Assembly (NCBI GenBank): GCA_944322785.1
Contig: CALUPW010000008.1
Coordinates: forward strand, 33,343-97,342
Direction: 5' to 3'
Source: Candidatus Gastranaerophilales bacterium
Lineage (GTDB): Bacteria; Cyanobacteriota; Vampirovibrionia; Gastranaerophilales; Gastranaerophilaceae
DNA length: 64,000 nt
In this document: positions 44,388-53,345 of the stretch, one piece after another
Layout: the number at the start of each line of letters is the position of its first letter
Numbering within the stretch: position 1 is the stretch's first letter
Translations under genes and position numbers: made by a program
The notes under the pieces: generated by a model
Databases searched by the model: none
What the model was told of the DNA's origin: nothing
The model's input: the letters and a program-made list of their open reading frames with translations, nothing else

Positions 44388-46883
44388 CTATTTAGCAACA
44401 ATATTAACGAGTTTTTTAGGTACAACAATCGTTTTAACAATCGTTTTGCCATCGGTAAACTCTTTGACTTTTGCACTTTCAAGAGCCAGAGCTTTAAGTT
44501 CTTCTTCACTTGAAGATTCATCAGCCTCAATTTTATCACGAAGTTTGCCGTTAACCTGCACTACAAGGGTGATTGAACTGAGTTTTGCAAGATTTTCATC
44601 CCATTTCGGCCATTCCTGTTCATGAATAGAATCTTTTCCGCCCAAATCGTGCCATGCTTCCTCTGTCAGGTGAACCGCAACAGGCGACATAAGTTTTATC
44701 AGTGTCAAAATTGCAAAGCTCAACACCTGTTTATCTTCATCATCAAGAGTTGATTTTTTGCCCTGCCAGTCGTAAATTGTATTGACAAGTTCACGATACT
44801 TGGAAATTACGGTATTAAACTGAAAATCATTCGCAATATCGTTTGAAACACCTTTGATTGCAATATGAACCCTGCGTAAGAGTTCATCATTATCTTTCTT
44901 TTTCAAAGAACCTGAAACAAGTTCACAATGACATAGATTGATGTTTTCTGCATTTGTTGAAATTAATCTCCAAACTCTGTTCAGGAATTTGTAACAGCCT
45001 TCAACACCTGCGTCCGACCAGTCAAAATCTCTTGCCGGCGGAGAATCTGACAGAATGAATAATCTTGCTGTATCAGCCCCGTAATTTTCAAATATTTCAT
45101 CAGGATCAACCGTGTTTCCTTTTGATTTGGACATTTTAGAACCGTCTTTTAAAACCATTCCCTGAGTGAGAAGATTTTTGAACGGCTCATCAAAATCCAA
45201 TAATCCTAAATCCCTCAATGCTTTTGTGAAAAATCTTGAATACAAAAGGTGAAGAATAGCGTGCTCAATTCCGCCGACATACTGATCAACCGGAAGCCAC
45301 TTGTTTACTTTGTCTTTTGCAAACGGCATCTTGTCGTTTCTTGCATCGGAATATCTTAAGTAATACCAGCTTGAACATACAAATGTGTCCATTGTATCGG
45401 TTTCTCGTCTTGCCGGTCCTCCGCAGCATGGACATGTTGTTTCAACAAATGATTTTGAGGTTGTAATCGGAGATTTGCCCACAACGCTAAAATCAACATC
45501 TTTCGGAAGCAAAACAGGCAATTGTTCCTCAGGAACCGGTTGAATACCGCATTTTTCGCAATATACAACCGGAATCGGAGCGCCCCAGTATCTCTGGCGT
45601 GAAACAAGCCAATCACGAAGCCTGTACTGAGTTTTAAATTCTCCAAAGCCGCCTTTAACAGCCTTTTCCGTAATCGCTTTTTTGGCATCTTCATTTTTCA
45701 TTCCGTTAAATTCACCCGAATTTACCATAATCCCCGGTTCTGTATATGCTGCGTCTTTACAGTCTGAAGGATTTTCAGGGTTTTCAATAACAACTTTCAT
45801 CGGGAGATTGTATTTTTTTGCAAAATCAAAATCACGTGTATCGTGTGTCGGCACAGCCATTACTGCACCTGTTCCGTATTCAACAAGCGCATAATCAGCT
45901 GTCCAGAGCGGGAATTTTTCACCCGTAAACGGATTTATACAGTGAGTACCCAAAGGAACTCCCGTTTTTATTCTGTCTGTTGAAAGTCTTTCGATTTCTG
46001 TCATTTTGCGGGCATTTGCACGGTATTCTTCAACTGCTTTTTTATTTTCGGGAGTTGTTAATTTTTCAATATCTTTATATTCCGGTGCAACAACAAGATA
46101 TGTTATACCGTAAGCTGTATCCGGTCTTGTTGTATAAACCGGAATTTCTAAATCAGACCCGTCCGGCATATCACAGACTTTAAATCTTAAGATTGCACCT
46201 TCGGACTTTCCAATCCAGTTTGCCTGCATAGTTTTGACATTATCGCCCCAACCCGTGAGTTTATCTAAATCTTTTAAAAGAATTTCTGCATAATCCGTAA
46301 TCTTTAAAAACCACTGTGAAAGGTATTTTTTCTCGACAACATGGTCGCATCTCCAGCATTTGCCGTCTATCACCTGCTCGTTTGCAAGAACCGTTCCGCA
46401 TTCTTCGCACCAGTTGACCGCAGCTTCTTTTTTGTAAGCAAGTCCTTTTTTATAAAGCTGCAAAAACAGCCACTGTGTCCATTTGTAATAATCAGGCTTG
46501 CAGGTTGTAACCTCTCTGTCCCAATCGTATGAAAGCCCCAGCATTTTAAGCTGTTTTGTCATATATTTTATATTTTCATCAGTCCAAGTTTCAGGGTTTG
46601 CTCCGTGTTTCATTGCGGCGTTTTCGGCAGGAAGCCCGAAGCTGTCCCACCCCATCGGATGAAGAACATTAAATCCGTTCATCTTTTTGTAACGTGCAAT
46701 AACGTCAGTGATAGTGTAATTTCTTACATGTCCCATGTGAAGCTTGCCTGACGGGTACGGAAACATCGACAGTGCATAATATTTTGGTTTGCTGTCGTCA
46801 TCCGTTGTTTTAAAAGCTTTATTTTCTTCCCAGATTTTTTGCCATTTTTTTTCTATTTCCTGCGGATAATATGATTCTTTCAT
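44388..46883 (-). CDS. leuS: Leucyl-tRNA synthetase
   Basis: Class I synthetase charging tRNA-Leu, about 831 aa. HMGHVRNY is the HIGH motif and KMSKSKGN the KMSKS motif; the editing domain and zinc-type CxxC pairs (WCEECGT, CWRCD) lie between. Start placed at ATG 46883, seven bases after GGGAG, so the longer upstream frame is discarded. Residues about 651-659 (CHCELVSGS) come from a palindromic repeat inserted between catalytic core and anticodon domain, an expansion not normal for LeuRS. Confidence 0.96.
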   Translation of the reverse strand: MKESYYPQEIEKKWQKIWEENKAFKTTDDDSKPKYYALSMFPYPSGKLHMGHVRNYTITDVIARYKKMNGFNVLHPMGWDSFGLPAENAAMKHGANPETWTDENIKYMTKQLKMLGLSYDWDREVTTCKPDYYKWTQWLFLQLYKKGLAYKKEAAVNWCEECGTVLANEQVIDGKCWRCDHVVEKKYLSQWFLKITDYAEILLKDLDKLTGWGDNVKTMQANWIGKSEGAILRFKVCDMPDGSDLEIPVYTTRPDTAYGITYLVVAPEYKDIEKLTTPENKKAVEEYRANARKMTEIERLSTDRIKTGVPLGTHCINPFTGEKFPLWTADYALVEYGTGAVMAVPTHDTRDFDFAKKYNLPMKVVIENPENPSDCKDAAYTEPGIMVNSGEFNGMKNEDAKKAITEKAVKGGFGEFKTQYRLRDWLVSRQRYWGAPIPVVYCEKCGIQPVPEEQLPVLLPKDVDFSVVGKSPITTSKSFVETTCPCCGGPARRETDTMDTFVCSSWYYLRYSDARNDKMPFAKDKVNKWLPVDQYVGGIEHAILHLLYSRFFTKALRDLGLLDFDEPFKNLLTQGMVLKDGSKMSKSKGNTVDPDEIFENYGADTARLFILSDSPPARDFDWSDAGVEGCYKFLNRVWRLISTNAENINLCHCELVSGSLKKKDNDELLRRVHIAIKGVSNDIANDFQFNTVISKYRELVNTIYDWQGKKSTLDDEDKQVLSFAILTLIKLMSPVAVHLTEEAWHDLGGKDSIHEQEWPKWDENLAKLSSITLVVQVNGKLRDKIEADESSSEEELKALALESAKVKEFTDGKTIVKTIVVPKKLVNIVAK
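44908..44932. repeat. Palindromic repeat in frame inside leuS
   Basis: 25 bases, read GTCATTGTGAACTTG...GGTTC on the minus strand. It has the same length and about 19 of 25 positions in common with the element at 24774-24798 in the pilin leader. It adds HCELVSGS to LeuRS. Confidence 0.65.
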
Positions 46884-47160
46884 CTTTTTCTCCCTGATTC
46901 TTCGCACACAAAAGGGTATCATAAAAACATTTCCAGTGCAAATTAGTTGAAAGGTTGATTAGTTGAATGGTTGAAAGGTTCAACTCTTCAACTCTCGCCA
47001 CCTTCCGTATTACCGCCTGCCACCTCTCCAGCCCTTCGGGCACCCTCTCCCGCTGGGCGAGGAAAATATATCTTACAAAACAAACTTTTCAACCTTTCAA
47101 CCATCTTCTTCCTTCACCTTGTCGCCTTAAGATTTCATATATTTAAACTATTACCGTTTT
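46884..47160. repeat. Intergenic repeats: GTTGAAAGGTT words and a REP-like unit
   Basis: No gene. GTTGAAAGGTTGA-type words at 46945-46985 and their inverted copies at 47085-47105 flank a REP-like unit. Read on the minus strand, the unit is GCGGGAGAGGGTGCCCGAAGG..., the same left arm as the units at 20.6-21.1 kb. The flanking inverted words could form a large stem-loop. Confidence 0.6.
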
Positions 47161-47173
47161 TGAATATTTATAT

Positions 47174-47187
47174 TATAATTGTTTATT
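47174..47187 (+). promoter_or_regulatory. -10 box immediately before the NTF2-like gene
   Basis: TATAAT at 47174-47179, eight bases before ATG 47188; a weak TTACCG lies 17 bases further up. There is no ribosome binding site, so the message may be leaderless. Confidence 0.45.
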
Positions 47188-48105
47188 ATGAAGAAGAGAT
47201 TTATTTTACCGTTAATTTTAAGTTTAGCTTTTCTGAGTCTGCAGGCAGAGCCTGCAAATGCCGGATTTTTAAAAACATACAAGGCTCAAATAACGCAGAA
47301 CAGAGAATTAAAAAACACAAAAAATGCTATAAGAGAAGTTTTTGAAAAACAGGATGAATACACAAACAGCCACAATCTTGACAAACTTTCGCAGCTTTAT
47401 TCGGAAAAATTTGTCAACACAGACGGCTTTAACAAAAAAGTTTACTTTAAACTCATAAAAGATACATGGGAAACATATTCCGATATAACTTACACAACAA
47501 CAATACGTGATATACAGATTGAAGGGAACTTTGCAACGGTTCAAACTTATGAAACCGCACTGGCAACTTCTCATGAACAGTCCGAAACCATTGATGCGTT
47601 CGGTGAATTGTCGTCAACTGCAAACAGCATTTATTATTTACAAAAATTCGGAGAAAAATGGCTTATTACAGCAGAACAGATTTTGAATGAAAAATCACAA
47701 CTTAAATACGGGGATGCCCGATTTATCAAAATGGATCTGGAAGCACCAAATCTTGTAAATTCAGGTGATGAATATACCGCAACACTTGACATTGAGCTAG
47801 GCGAAAATGAAAATGCCGTAGCTTCAATTGAAAATCAGGAAATTATTCATCCTCTTGCTGCAGAAAAAGAAAAATTCCGCACACTATCAGAACAAAACGA
47901 ACTTGAAAGAATTTTTAAAGCAAACAATAAAAATATAAACGAGTATGCAACAGCCTCAATCGGGATTGCCAAAACTGTTCCGTATGATGAAACAAAGGCA
48001 AAAGTCTATGTATCGGGGATTGCATTTCTTATGACCCGTGTAAACGTGATTCCGGAAAATAAATATATAACAGTTGAGGAAGATAATGCACAAAAAGCTG
48101 AGTAG
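47188..48105 (+). CDS. Exported NTF2-like protein
   Basis: 305 aa with a signal peptide (KKRFILPLILSLAFLSLQAEPANA). The mature part begins with a cone-shaped NTF2/SnoaL-like domain (about residues 48-165: AIREVFEKQDEYTNSHNLDKLSQLY, YYLQKFGEKWLITAEQIL). A second beta-rich region without motifs follows. Periplasmic, function unknown. Start at ATG 47188 rather than TTG 47179. Its end overlaps the lspA start by 20 bases. Confidence 0.75.
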   Translation: MKKRFILPLILSLAFLSLQAEPANAGFLKTYKAQITQNRELKNTKNAIREVFEKQDEYTNSHNLDKLSQLYSEKFVNTDGFNKKVYFKLIKDTWETYSDITYTTTIRDIQIEGNFATVQTYETALATSHEQSETIDAFGELSSTANSIYYLQKFGEKWLITAEQILNEKSQLKYGDARFIKMDLEAPNLVNSGDEYTATLDIELGENENAVASIENQEIIHPLAAEKEKFRTLSEQNELERIFKANNKNINEYATASIGIAKTVPYDETKAKVYVSGIAFLMTRVNVIPENKYITVEEDNAQKAE

Positions 48106-48550
48106 CTCCATATATTTGATAGTATGTTTTATATTTTTCCTCTGGGTTGACCTGTATTTTTCAGCACAGCTTGTAAGACAGCTTACACACGGGATGAAAA
48201 TTTCCACACCTGTTTTTGCACTGACTTATGTCAAAAATTACGGGGCAGCCTTCAGTCTGCTGCAAAATTCAAGGGAAATTCTAATTATTCTTTCAGTTGT
48301 TGCAATTACTCTTCTTTTCGGGTATGTAATCAAACATTTAAAATCAATTTCGTTTAAAAGCATATTTTTTATTGCGCTTTTGTCCGCCGGAATTGCAGGA
48401 AATCTTCATGAAAGAATTGTTTACGGCCATGTAAGAGATTTTTTTGAAATTAAAGCATTCAACTTTCCTGTTTTTAATATTTCTGATATATTTATCACAA
48501 TCGGTGTGATTGCACTGATTATACTGATATTAATTAAAAAGACAAAATAA
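48086..48550 (+). CDS. lspA: Lipoprotein signal peptidase LspA
   Basis: Aspartyl protease that cleaves lipoprotein signal peptides after lipidation. 154 aa, four helices. Conserved NYGAAFS, AGIAGNLHERIVYGHVRDF and FPVFNISD contain both catalytic aspartates (VRDF and NISD). ATG 48086 follows GAGGAAG closely; the upstream TTG start is less likely. The gene begins inside the preceding one. Confidence 0.94.
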   Translation: MHKKLSSSIYLIVCFIFFLWVDLYFSAQLVRQLTHGMKISTPVFALTYVKNYGAAFSLLQNSREILIILSVVAITLLFGYVIKHLKSISFKSIFFIALLSAGIAGNLHERIVYGHVRDFFEIKAFNFPVFNISDIFITIGVIALIILILIKKTK

Positions 48551-48582
48551 AGATGTCTGAAAAAGTGCAGGAAATTTAACTG

Positions 48583-49491
48583 ATGATATTTTTTGCGGAT
48601 GAAAATGATGAGAATATAAGACTTGACAGTTTTTTAGCCTCTGTGACAGAAAATTTGTCCCGTTCAAGACTTCAAACTTTGATAAAATCAGGCAGTGTCA
48701 CTGTAAACTCTACTATTAAAAAGCCTTCATACATGATTAAGGAAAACGACAAAATCGAATTTGAAATTCCGGAAAACGAAAGTTTAAAGATTGAACCGGA
48801 GGATATACCATTAGAAATTGTTTATGAAGATGATAATATGCTTGTTGTAAACAAGCCTTCCGGAATGCTTACTCACCCGACGTCGAAGGAACTATGTGGC
48901 ACGCTTGTTAATGCGCTTTTGTACAAATACGGCGAAAATTTGTCGGATATTAACGGTGATTTCCGCCGTGGAATTGTGCACAGGCTGGACAAAAACACAT
49001 CAGGGCTTTTGATGATTGCAAAAAATAATCAGACCCATATTTACCTTGCCGATTTAATTAAAAGTCATAATTTGACAAAAAAATACCGTACGATTGTAAA
49101 AGGGATTTATCCGGCAGATGAAGATGTAATAAATTTTCCAATCGGCCGTAATCCGGCTCAGCCGCACAAAATGGCGGTTGTTGAAGGCGGCAAAGAAAGC
49201 ACTACTCTCGTAAAAGTTCTTGAACGATTTAAGGATGCAACATATCTGGAAGTTACGCTTATAACGGGGCGAACCCACCAGATACGTGTACATTTAAAGC
49301 ACAAAGGTTTTCCTGTTTTTAACGATACTCTTTACGGGGCAGGAATGGCAAAGGTCAAAACAGATGAACAGGTGTTACAATCTTTTTATTTAAGGTTTAC
49401 AAAACCTTTTTCCGATGAAATAATAGAGCTTGAAATTGAACCTGATGAAAAAATCAGAAAGGTACTAAATTATTTAAAAAACAGGAGTTAA
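48583..49491 (+). CDS. rluD: RluD-type 23S rRNA pseudouridine synthase
   Basis: N-terminal S4 RNA-binding domain (about residues 10-70, SRSRLQTLIKSGSVTVN) and an RsuA/RluA catalytic domain with the catalytic Asp in VHRLDKNTSGLLMIAKN, then GRTHQIRVHLKHKGFPV. 302 aa. It modifies 23S rRNA (helix 69 in RluD) or a related site; the exact target is assigned by general pattern. 32 bases after lspA, the common lspA-rluD pairing. Confidence 0.9.
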   Translation: MIFFADENDENIRLDSFLASVTENLSRSRLQTLIKSGSVTVNSTIKKPSYMIKENDKIEFEIPENESLKIEPEDIPLEIVYEDDNMLVVNKPSGMLTHPTSKELCGTLVNALLYKYGENLSDINGDFRRGIVHRLDKNTSGLLMIAKNNQTHIYLADLIKSHNLTKKYRTIVKGIYPADEDVINFPIGRNPAQPHKMAVVEGGKESTTLVKVLERFKDATYLEVTLITGRTHQIRVHLKHKGFPVFNDTLYGAGMAKVKTDEQVLQSFYLRFTKPFSDEIIELEIEPDEKIRKVLNYLKNRS

Positions 49492-49497
49492 AATTTT

Positions 49498-49875
49498 ATG
49501 AAATATGTATTTTGGACAATCGCTTTTTTAATAACAGCCGTATGGCTTTACTTTGTTTTTTCCAATCTTACTGCACTATGCGGAATTACGCTGCTTGAGC
49601 ACGGCCCTGCAGAAGCTCTTGGCACATATCCGAGAAGGTTTGTGATAAATACGGGGCTTTTAATTTTGACAGTATATATTATGGGTTCATGGGCTGCAAT
49701 ATTCTTTGTAAAACCGTTTTTGATGAAGTCAAAGGAAAAAGAGGGTGCCTATGAAAGAAGACTTGAAAAAACAAGTGTTTCTAATGACGAAAGCAATGCA
49801 AAGGTAAAAGTTCTGGAAAACAAAATTCAGGTGCTTGAAAAGGCGCTTGAAGATGCTCTGAAAAAGAATAAGTAA
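49498..49875 (+). CDS. Small membrane protein with coiled-coil tail
   Basis: 125 aa, family not recognised. Two helices (about residues 4-24 and 50-72) are followed by a charged coiled coil to the end (KVKVLENKIQVLEKALEDALKK). Six bases after rluD and followed by a strong terminator, so the last gene of that operon. Confidence 0.7.
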   Translation: MKYVFWTIAFLITAVWLYFVFSNLTALCGITLLEHGPAEALGTYPRRFVINTGLLILTVYIMGSWAAIFFVKPFLMKSKEKEGAYERRLEKTSVSNDESNAKVKVLENKIQVLEKALEDALKKNK

Positions 49876-49880
49876 AATAT

Positions 49881-49915
49881 AAACACGCAGATTAAATTGA
49901 TTCTGCGTGTTTTTT
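49881..49915 (+). terminator. Rho-independent terminator
   Basis: AAACACGCAGA with TCTGCGTGTTT around a ten-base loop, followed by T. Confidence 0.88.
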
Positions 49916-49952
49916 ATAAGTTTAATAAAATACCAATCAAATTTTAGCTATT

Positions 49953-50159
49953 TCATAATTCATGTTTTATTTTGAATCTAAGATAGTCCTTAAGTTTATT
50001 CAATTGTGATATTTTCTTTAAATCCTTAAAACTCGGAGGAATTTCATTACGTGATTGATTTTTAATAAAATAACCGACTTCTTTGTTTTTAACAATTGTT
50101 CGTTTTAGTGCATTTTGAACCCCTTTAATACCTGCATTAACACCACTTACTTTTACCAT
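49953..50159 (-). CDS. Small basic hypothetical protein (68 aa)
   Basis: No family recognised. Lys-rich, soluble (MVKVSGVNAGIKGVQNALKR...). A weak GAAAGGA lies about 12 bases before the ATG, and a TTTTATATAGATAAGG stretch upstream loosely resembles the motif at 4884, 35326 and 57966. It is a separate unit from the YtxH gene, which has its own terminator in between. Confidence 0.5.
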   Translation of the reverse strand: MVKVSGVNAGIKGVQNALKRTIVKNKEVGYFIKNQSRNEIPPSFKDLKKISQLNKLKDYLRFKIKHEL

Positions 50160-50292
50160 AAATTAATTCAATCCTTTCTTAATTTTCTACACTTACGCAA
50201 ATATAAAACCTTATCTATATAAAATTTTGACGAAAAATCGTCTTATTAAAATGTATTTTTACAAATTTTAACATTTTCATTTTTTTTACACG

Positions 50293-50327
50293 AAAAAAGC
50301 GGGCACCGCTGATGCGGTGCCCGCTTT
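50293..50327 (-). terminator. Strong terminator after the YtxH gene
   Basis: 14-bp stem AAAGCGGGCACCGC / GCGGTGCCCGCTTT with a four-base loop, followed on the minus strand by a T run. Confidence 0.9.
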
Positions 50328-50335
50328 ATCATTTT

Positions 50336-50617
50336 TTATTCTTCAGCCGGTGCAGCTGTTGCTGTTTTTTGCTGATTTATAAGATTTTGCAATTTATCTC
50401 TCAATTCATCGCCTTTTTTCTGCATATCGGAAACAACATCATCTGCTTTGGATTGAATTTCTTTTACTGTTTCATCTGCACGACGCATAACATCTTTTGT
50501 TGTATCGGCTATCAATTGTCTTGTTTCTTCACCTGATTTCGGCGCAAGTAAAATTCCTGCGATTGCACCGATTGCACCGCCGACAATGAATCCTGCTAAA
50601 AATTTTGTTGCTGACAT
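50336..50617 (-). CDS. YtxH-like small membrane protein
   Basis: 93 aa. The N-terminal glycine-rich helix FLAGFIVGGAIGAIAGILLAP followed by KSGEETR is the YtxH-family signature. The remainder is an amphipathic helix rich in Lys/Asp, ending in an Ala/Pro-rich tail. The family is associated with envelope stress in other bacteria; function is not established. A second YtxH-like gene lies at 51159. Confidence 0.82.
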   Translation of the reverse strand: MSATKFLAGFIVGGAIGAIAGILLAPKSGEETRQLIADTTKDVMRRADETVKEIQSKADDVVSDMQKKGDELRDKLQNLINQQKTATAAPAEE

Positions 50618-50749
50618 AATCTAATCTCCTTTTCTTGTTTATAATCCGGTTATTTATTTTTTCTTTACGAAACTGTAAACCTCAGTCACCGTTAATGACC
50701 TGTTTATCATTTTATCTATAGTTAGCGGCAAAATAATCACCGCAGACGG

Positions 50750-51115
50750 CTATTTGTAACGTTTTGAAAACAAGCCCATTACGGTAACAAACCCTTTTAC
50801 CAGTCCGCTTAGGATTGATTCGGAAATCATTTTTGTTTTTCCGAAAGTTTTCTCAACTGCTGTCTTAAAGCTGTCTACATTCCTGTCCGTGCTTTGTACA
50901 AGCGAATTTACCGCATGTAATGTTTCGTTAATTTCCTTTAATGTAGGCTTTAATTCAGTATTCACCAAAATTGATGTTTCGTTTAAGTTTTTTGAAAGTG
51001 CTGACAGGTCAATCAACAGTTTTATTAAAAAACCGCCAACTGCAAGAATTACAATTCCCGTAACCCACGCCAGAAACGTCAGCCCTTGATTTAATGCGAT
51101 TTGTGAAAATTCCAT
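50750..51115 (-). CDS. DUF948-like membrane protein
   Basis: 121 aa: one N-terminal helix (about residues 12-34) then a long amphipathic helix with NETSILVNTELKPTLKEINETLHAVNSLVQ, the DUF948 pattern. AAAAGGAAA precedes the ATG. It lies between the two YtxH-like genes, a usual partnership. Function unknown. Confidence 0.78.
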   Translation of the reverse strand: MEFSQIALNQGLTFLAWVTGIVILAVGGFLIKLLIDLSALSKNLNETSILVNTELKPTLKEINETLHAVNSLVQSTDRNVDSFKTAVEKTFGKTKMISESILSGLVKGFVTVMGLFSKRYK

Positions 51116-51158
51116 TTGTTGTTTTCCTTTTTAAGTCAGATATTAAACCGTTTTGTCA

Positions 51159-51479
51159 CTATTGATAATCAAATTCGTTGCATTCACCGCCTTCTTCTAA
51201 AGCTTTTGCTTTTTGCAACTTCTTTGATTTTATCATATTGTTGAATTTTCTGAATTGTCTTTCTAACTTATATTTCATCAAATCAACATTTTCCATAGCC
51301 TGTCTTTTGGCTTCGTTTATTGCAGGTGAATGTTTTTCATACAATTCACACGCTGCCTCTTTTATTTCTCTCCTCGATTCTTCACCGGACTTGGGTGCAA
51401 ATAGAACTCCGGCAACTATTCCGCCGACAACCCCTGCAAGCAAGCCCATTCCGAACATAAAGGATTTATTCTTACTCAT
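51159..51479 (-). CDS. YtxH-like small membrane protein (second copy)
   Basis: 106 aa, starting with the glycine-rich helix FGMGLLAGVVGGIVAGVLFAP followed by KSGEESRREI, then a basic helix. Same signature as the gene at 50336 but a different tail. 43 bases upstream of the DUF948-like gene on the same strand, probably co-transcribed. Confidence 0.82.
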   Translation of the reverse strand: MSKNKSFMFGMGLLAGVVGGIVAGVLFAPKSGEESRREIKEAACELYEKHSPAINEAKRQAMENVDLMKYKLERQFRKFNNMIKSKKLQKAKALEEGGECNEFDYQ

Positions 51480-51542
51480 ATTTAACCTCTTCTTTCATTG
51501 TATATAAATATTATAACATTTTTTTGAAATTTTACAAGCGTT

Positions 51543-51902
51543 TCAGGCTGAAATGTTGTCCCAGACGTCTTTTGCAAGCAACAGACCATTACAGATAGCA
51601 GCTGCTCTTTTGCATCTGCCTTTTAATATGAATAGCAGAAGATATATCAAAACGGTTGTTACGCCTTTCATTATATATTGATTACGCTTTTTTTCAACAT
51701 ATTCAAAGAACAATCCCTGTTTTTCTTTAAATATCCGAACCCCTTCTCTCACACCAGAAAGTCCCGCTTTAATCTGCGGTTTGACTGAAACGACCTGTTT
51801 GTCGAGTTCTATAACATAATTATCCGCCTTTAAAATATATGATATCAAGGTCAATGCGATAATTATTTCCGCTATGAAAATTGTTGCAATTAATAAAAAC
51901 AT
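51543..51902 (-). CDS. Small membrane protein (119 aa)
   Basis: No family recognised. An N-terminal helix (about residues 2-22) and a second hydrophobic segment (about 78-93, GVTTVLIYLLLFILKG) flank a helical middle (ELDKQVVSVKPQIKAGLSGVREGVRIFKEKQ) that resembles DUF948-type proteins. First gene of the YtxH/DUF948 run, divergent from murT. Confidence 0.65.
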   Translation of the reverse strand: MFLLIATIFIAEIIIALTLISYILKADNYVIELDKQVVSVKPQIKAGLSGVREGVRIFKEKQGLFFEYVEKKRNQYIMKGVTTVLIYLLLFILKGRCKRAAAICNGLLLAKDVWDNISA

Positions 51903-51985
51903 AAATTTAATTATTTCTGATTTTGTATTATATTTGAATTATAAAGTATTAAAGAGAGATTGGAAATACGCCTAAAGGACTATTT

Positions 51986-53326
51986 ATGAATAACTTCAAA
52001 TTTTATACATCGTTAATCCTTGCAAGAGCCGCTTATCTCGGAATAAAGCTCCTCTCAAAATCCGGCGGAACATCATTTGCCGGAATGGCTGTTTTAAAAT
52101 ATTATCCACACTTCCTCTCTCACTGCAGAAATTATATAAAAGAAAAAAGCATAACAGTAACAGGTACAAACGGGAAAACAACAACTTCCGGACTGATTTC
52201 ACATATTCTTGAAACAGCACATCAAAAAGTTATCCATAATATTAAAGGCGCAAATATGCTTACAGGCGTTGCTAATGTTTTTGCGCTTGAATTGTCGCCC
52301 GGTAAAAAATTTGACTATTCGGTTATTGAATCAGATGAAGCATATCTCACAAAACTTTATGATTTTATGCCGTCAGATTATCTTGTTGTAACAAATCTTT
52401 TCCGTGATCAGCTTGACAGATACGGGGAACTTGCAACAACTGCAGGTTTTATACAAAATGCAATCGATAAAAATCCGAATTTAAACCTTATATTGAATGC
52501 CGATGACCCGCTTGTTGCAGCCATGGAAAAGGGGAAAAATACTATATTTTACGGGTTTGAAAACGTTGTATATATATGCAATTATGAACATTCCTCCCAT
52601 GCACCGTCCGAAACCTTCAATTGCAAATGCGGCAATCCGTTACAATATTCAAAAAGATTTTTTGCACAGCAGGGACATTATTTTTGCCCTGTATGCGGAT
52701 ACAAACGACCTGTATCAGATTATTCGGCTGATGTAATTGTCCATGATGAGTTTTCTGAAATAAACGTAAATCATAACAGTATAAATTACAAATTCAAAGT
52801 TAATCTTACAGGTCTTTACAATGCCTACAATGCACTTGCGGCAATTGCTTTGTCTTTTGAACTCGGGCTAAATCAGGCAGAAATTCAAAAAGCTCTTGAC
52901 AGCTACAAATCAATCTTCGGACGCACTGAAAAACGAACAATCAACGGACATTCAGCAGTTATTCAACTGATAAAAAACCCGACAGGTGCAAGTGAAGTTT
53001 TAAAAACCGTCGATTTAAATTCAAATATCATAATTGCAATCAATGACAATTACGCAGACGGTCGTGATATCAGCTGGCTATGGGATTCGGATTTTGAGCA
53101 GCTTAAAAATGCCCAAAAATCAATCATCACCTCAGGAATTCGGGCAAATGACATGGCATTAAGGCTTAAATATGCAGGCGTTCCCGAAAATAAAATCGTT
53201 ATTGAACCGTCTATTGAAAAAGCTATTCAACTGGTTTCAAAATCAGAGGAAAAAACAGAAAAAATAACAATTCTTCCTTCCTACACGGCACTTTTAAAGA
53301 TAAATAAACTTAAATTGAAAAAATAA
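51986..53326 (+). CDS. murT: MurT-type Mur ligase (lipid II amidation subunit)
   Basis: Mur-ligase protein with DUF1727, 446 aa. ATP P-loop ITVTGTNGKTTTSGL, the VTNLFRDQLDRYGEL segment, a four-Cys zinc ribbon (CKCG...CPVCG) and the C-terminal NDNYADGRDISWLWDSDFE all match MurT. In Gram-positive bacteria MurT works with the glutaminase GatD to amidate D-Glu of lipid II. No gatD is next to it here; pdxJ follows 19 bases on. AGGA precedes the ATG. Confidence 0.9.
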   Translation: MNNFKFYTSLILARAAYLGIKLLSKSGGTSFAGMAVLKYYPHFLSHCRNYIKEKSITVTGTNGKTTTSGLISHILETAHQKVIHNIKGANMLTGVANVFALELSPGKKFDYSVIESDEAYLTKLYDFMPSDYLVVTNLFRDQLDRYGELATTAGFIQNAIDKNPNLNLILNADDPLVAAMEKGKNTIFYGFENVVYICNYEHSSHAPSETFNCKCGNPLQYSKRFFAQQGHYFCPVCGYKRPVSDYSADVIVHDEFSEINVNHNSINYKFKVNLTGLYNAYNALAAIALSFELGLNQAEIQKALDSYKSIFGRTEKRTINGHSAVIQLIKNPTGASEVLKTVDLNSNIIIAINDNYADGRDISWLWDSDFEQLKNAQKSIITSGIRANDMALRLKYAGVPENKIVIEPSIEKAIQLVSKSEEKTEKITILPSYTALLKINKLKLKK

Positions 53327-53345
53327 TATAGAAAAGAGGTAAAAT

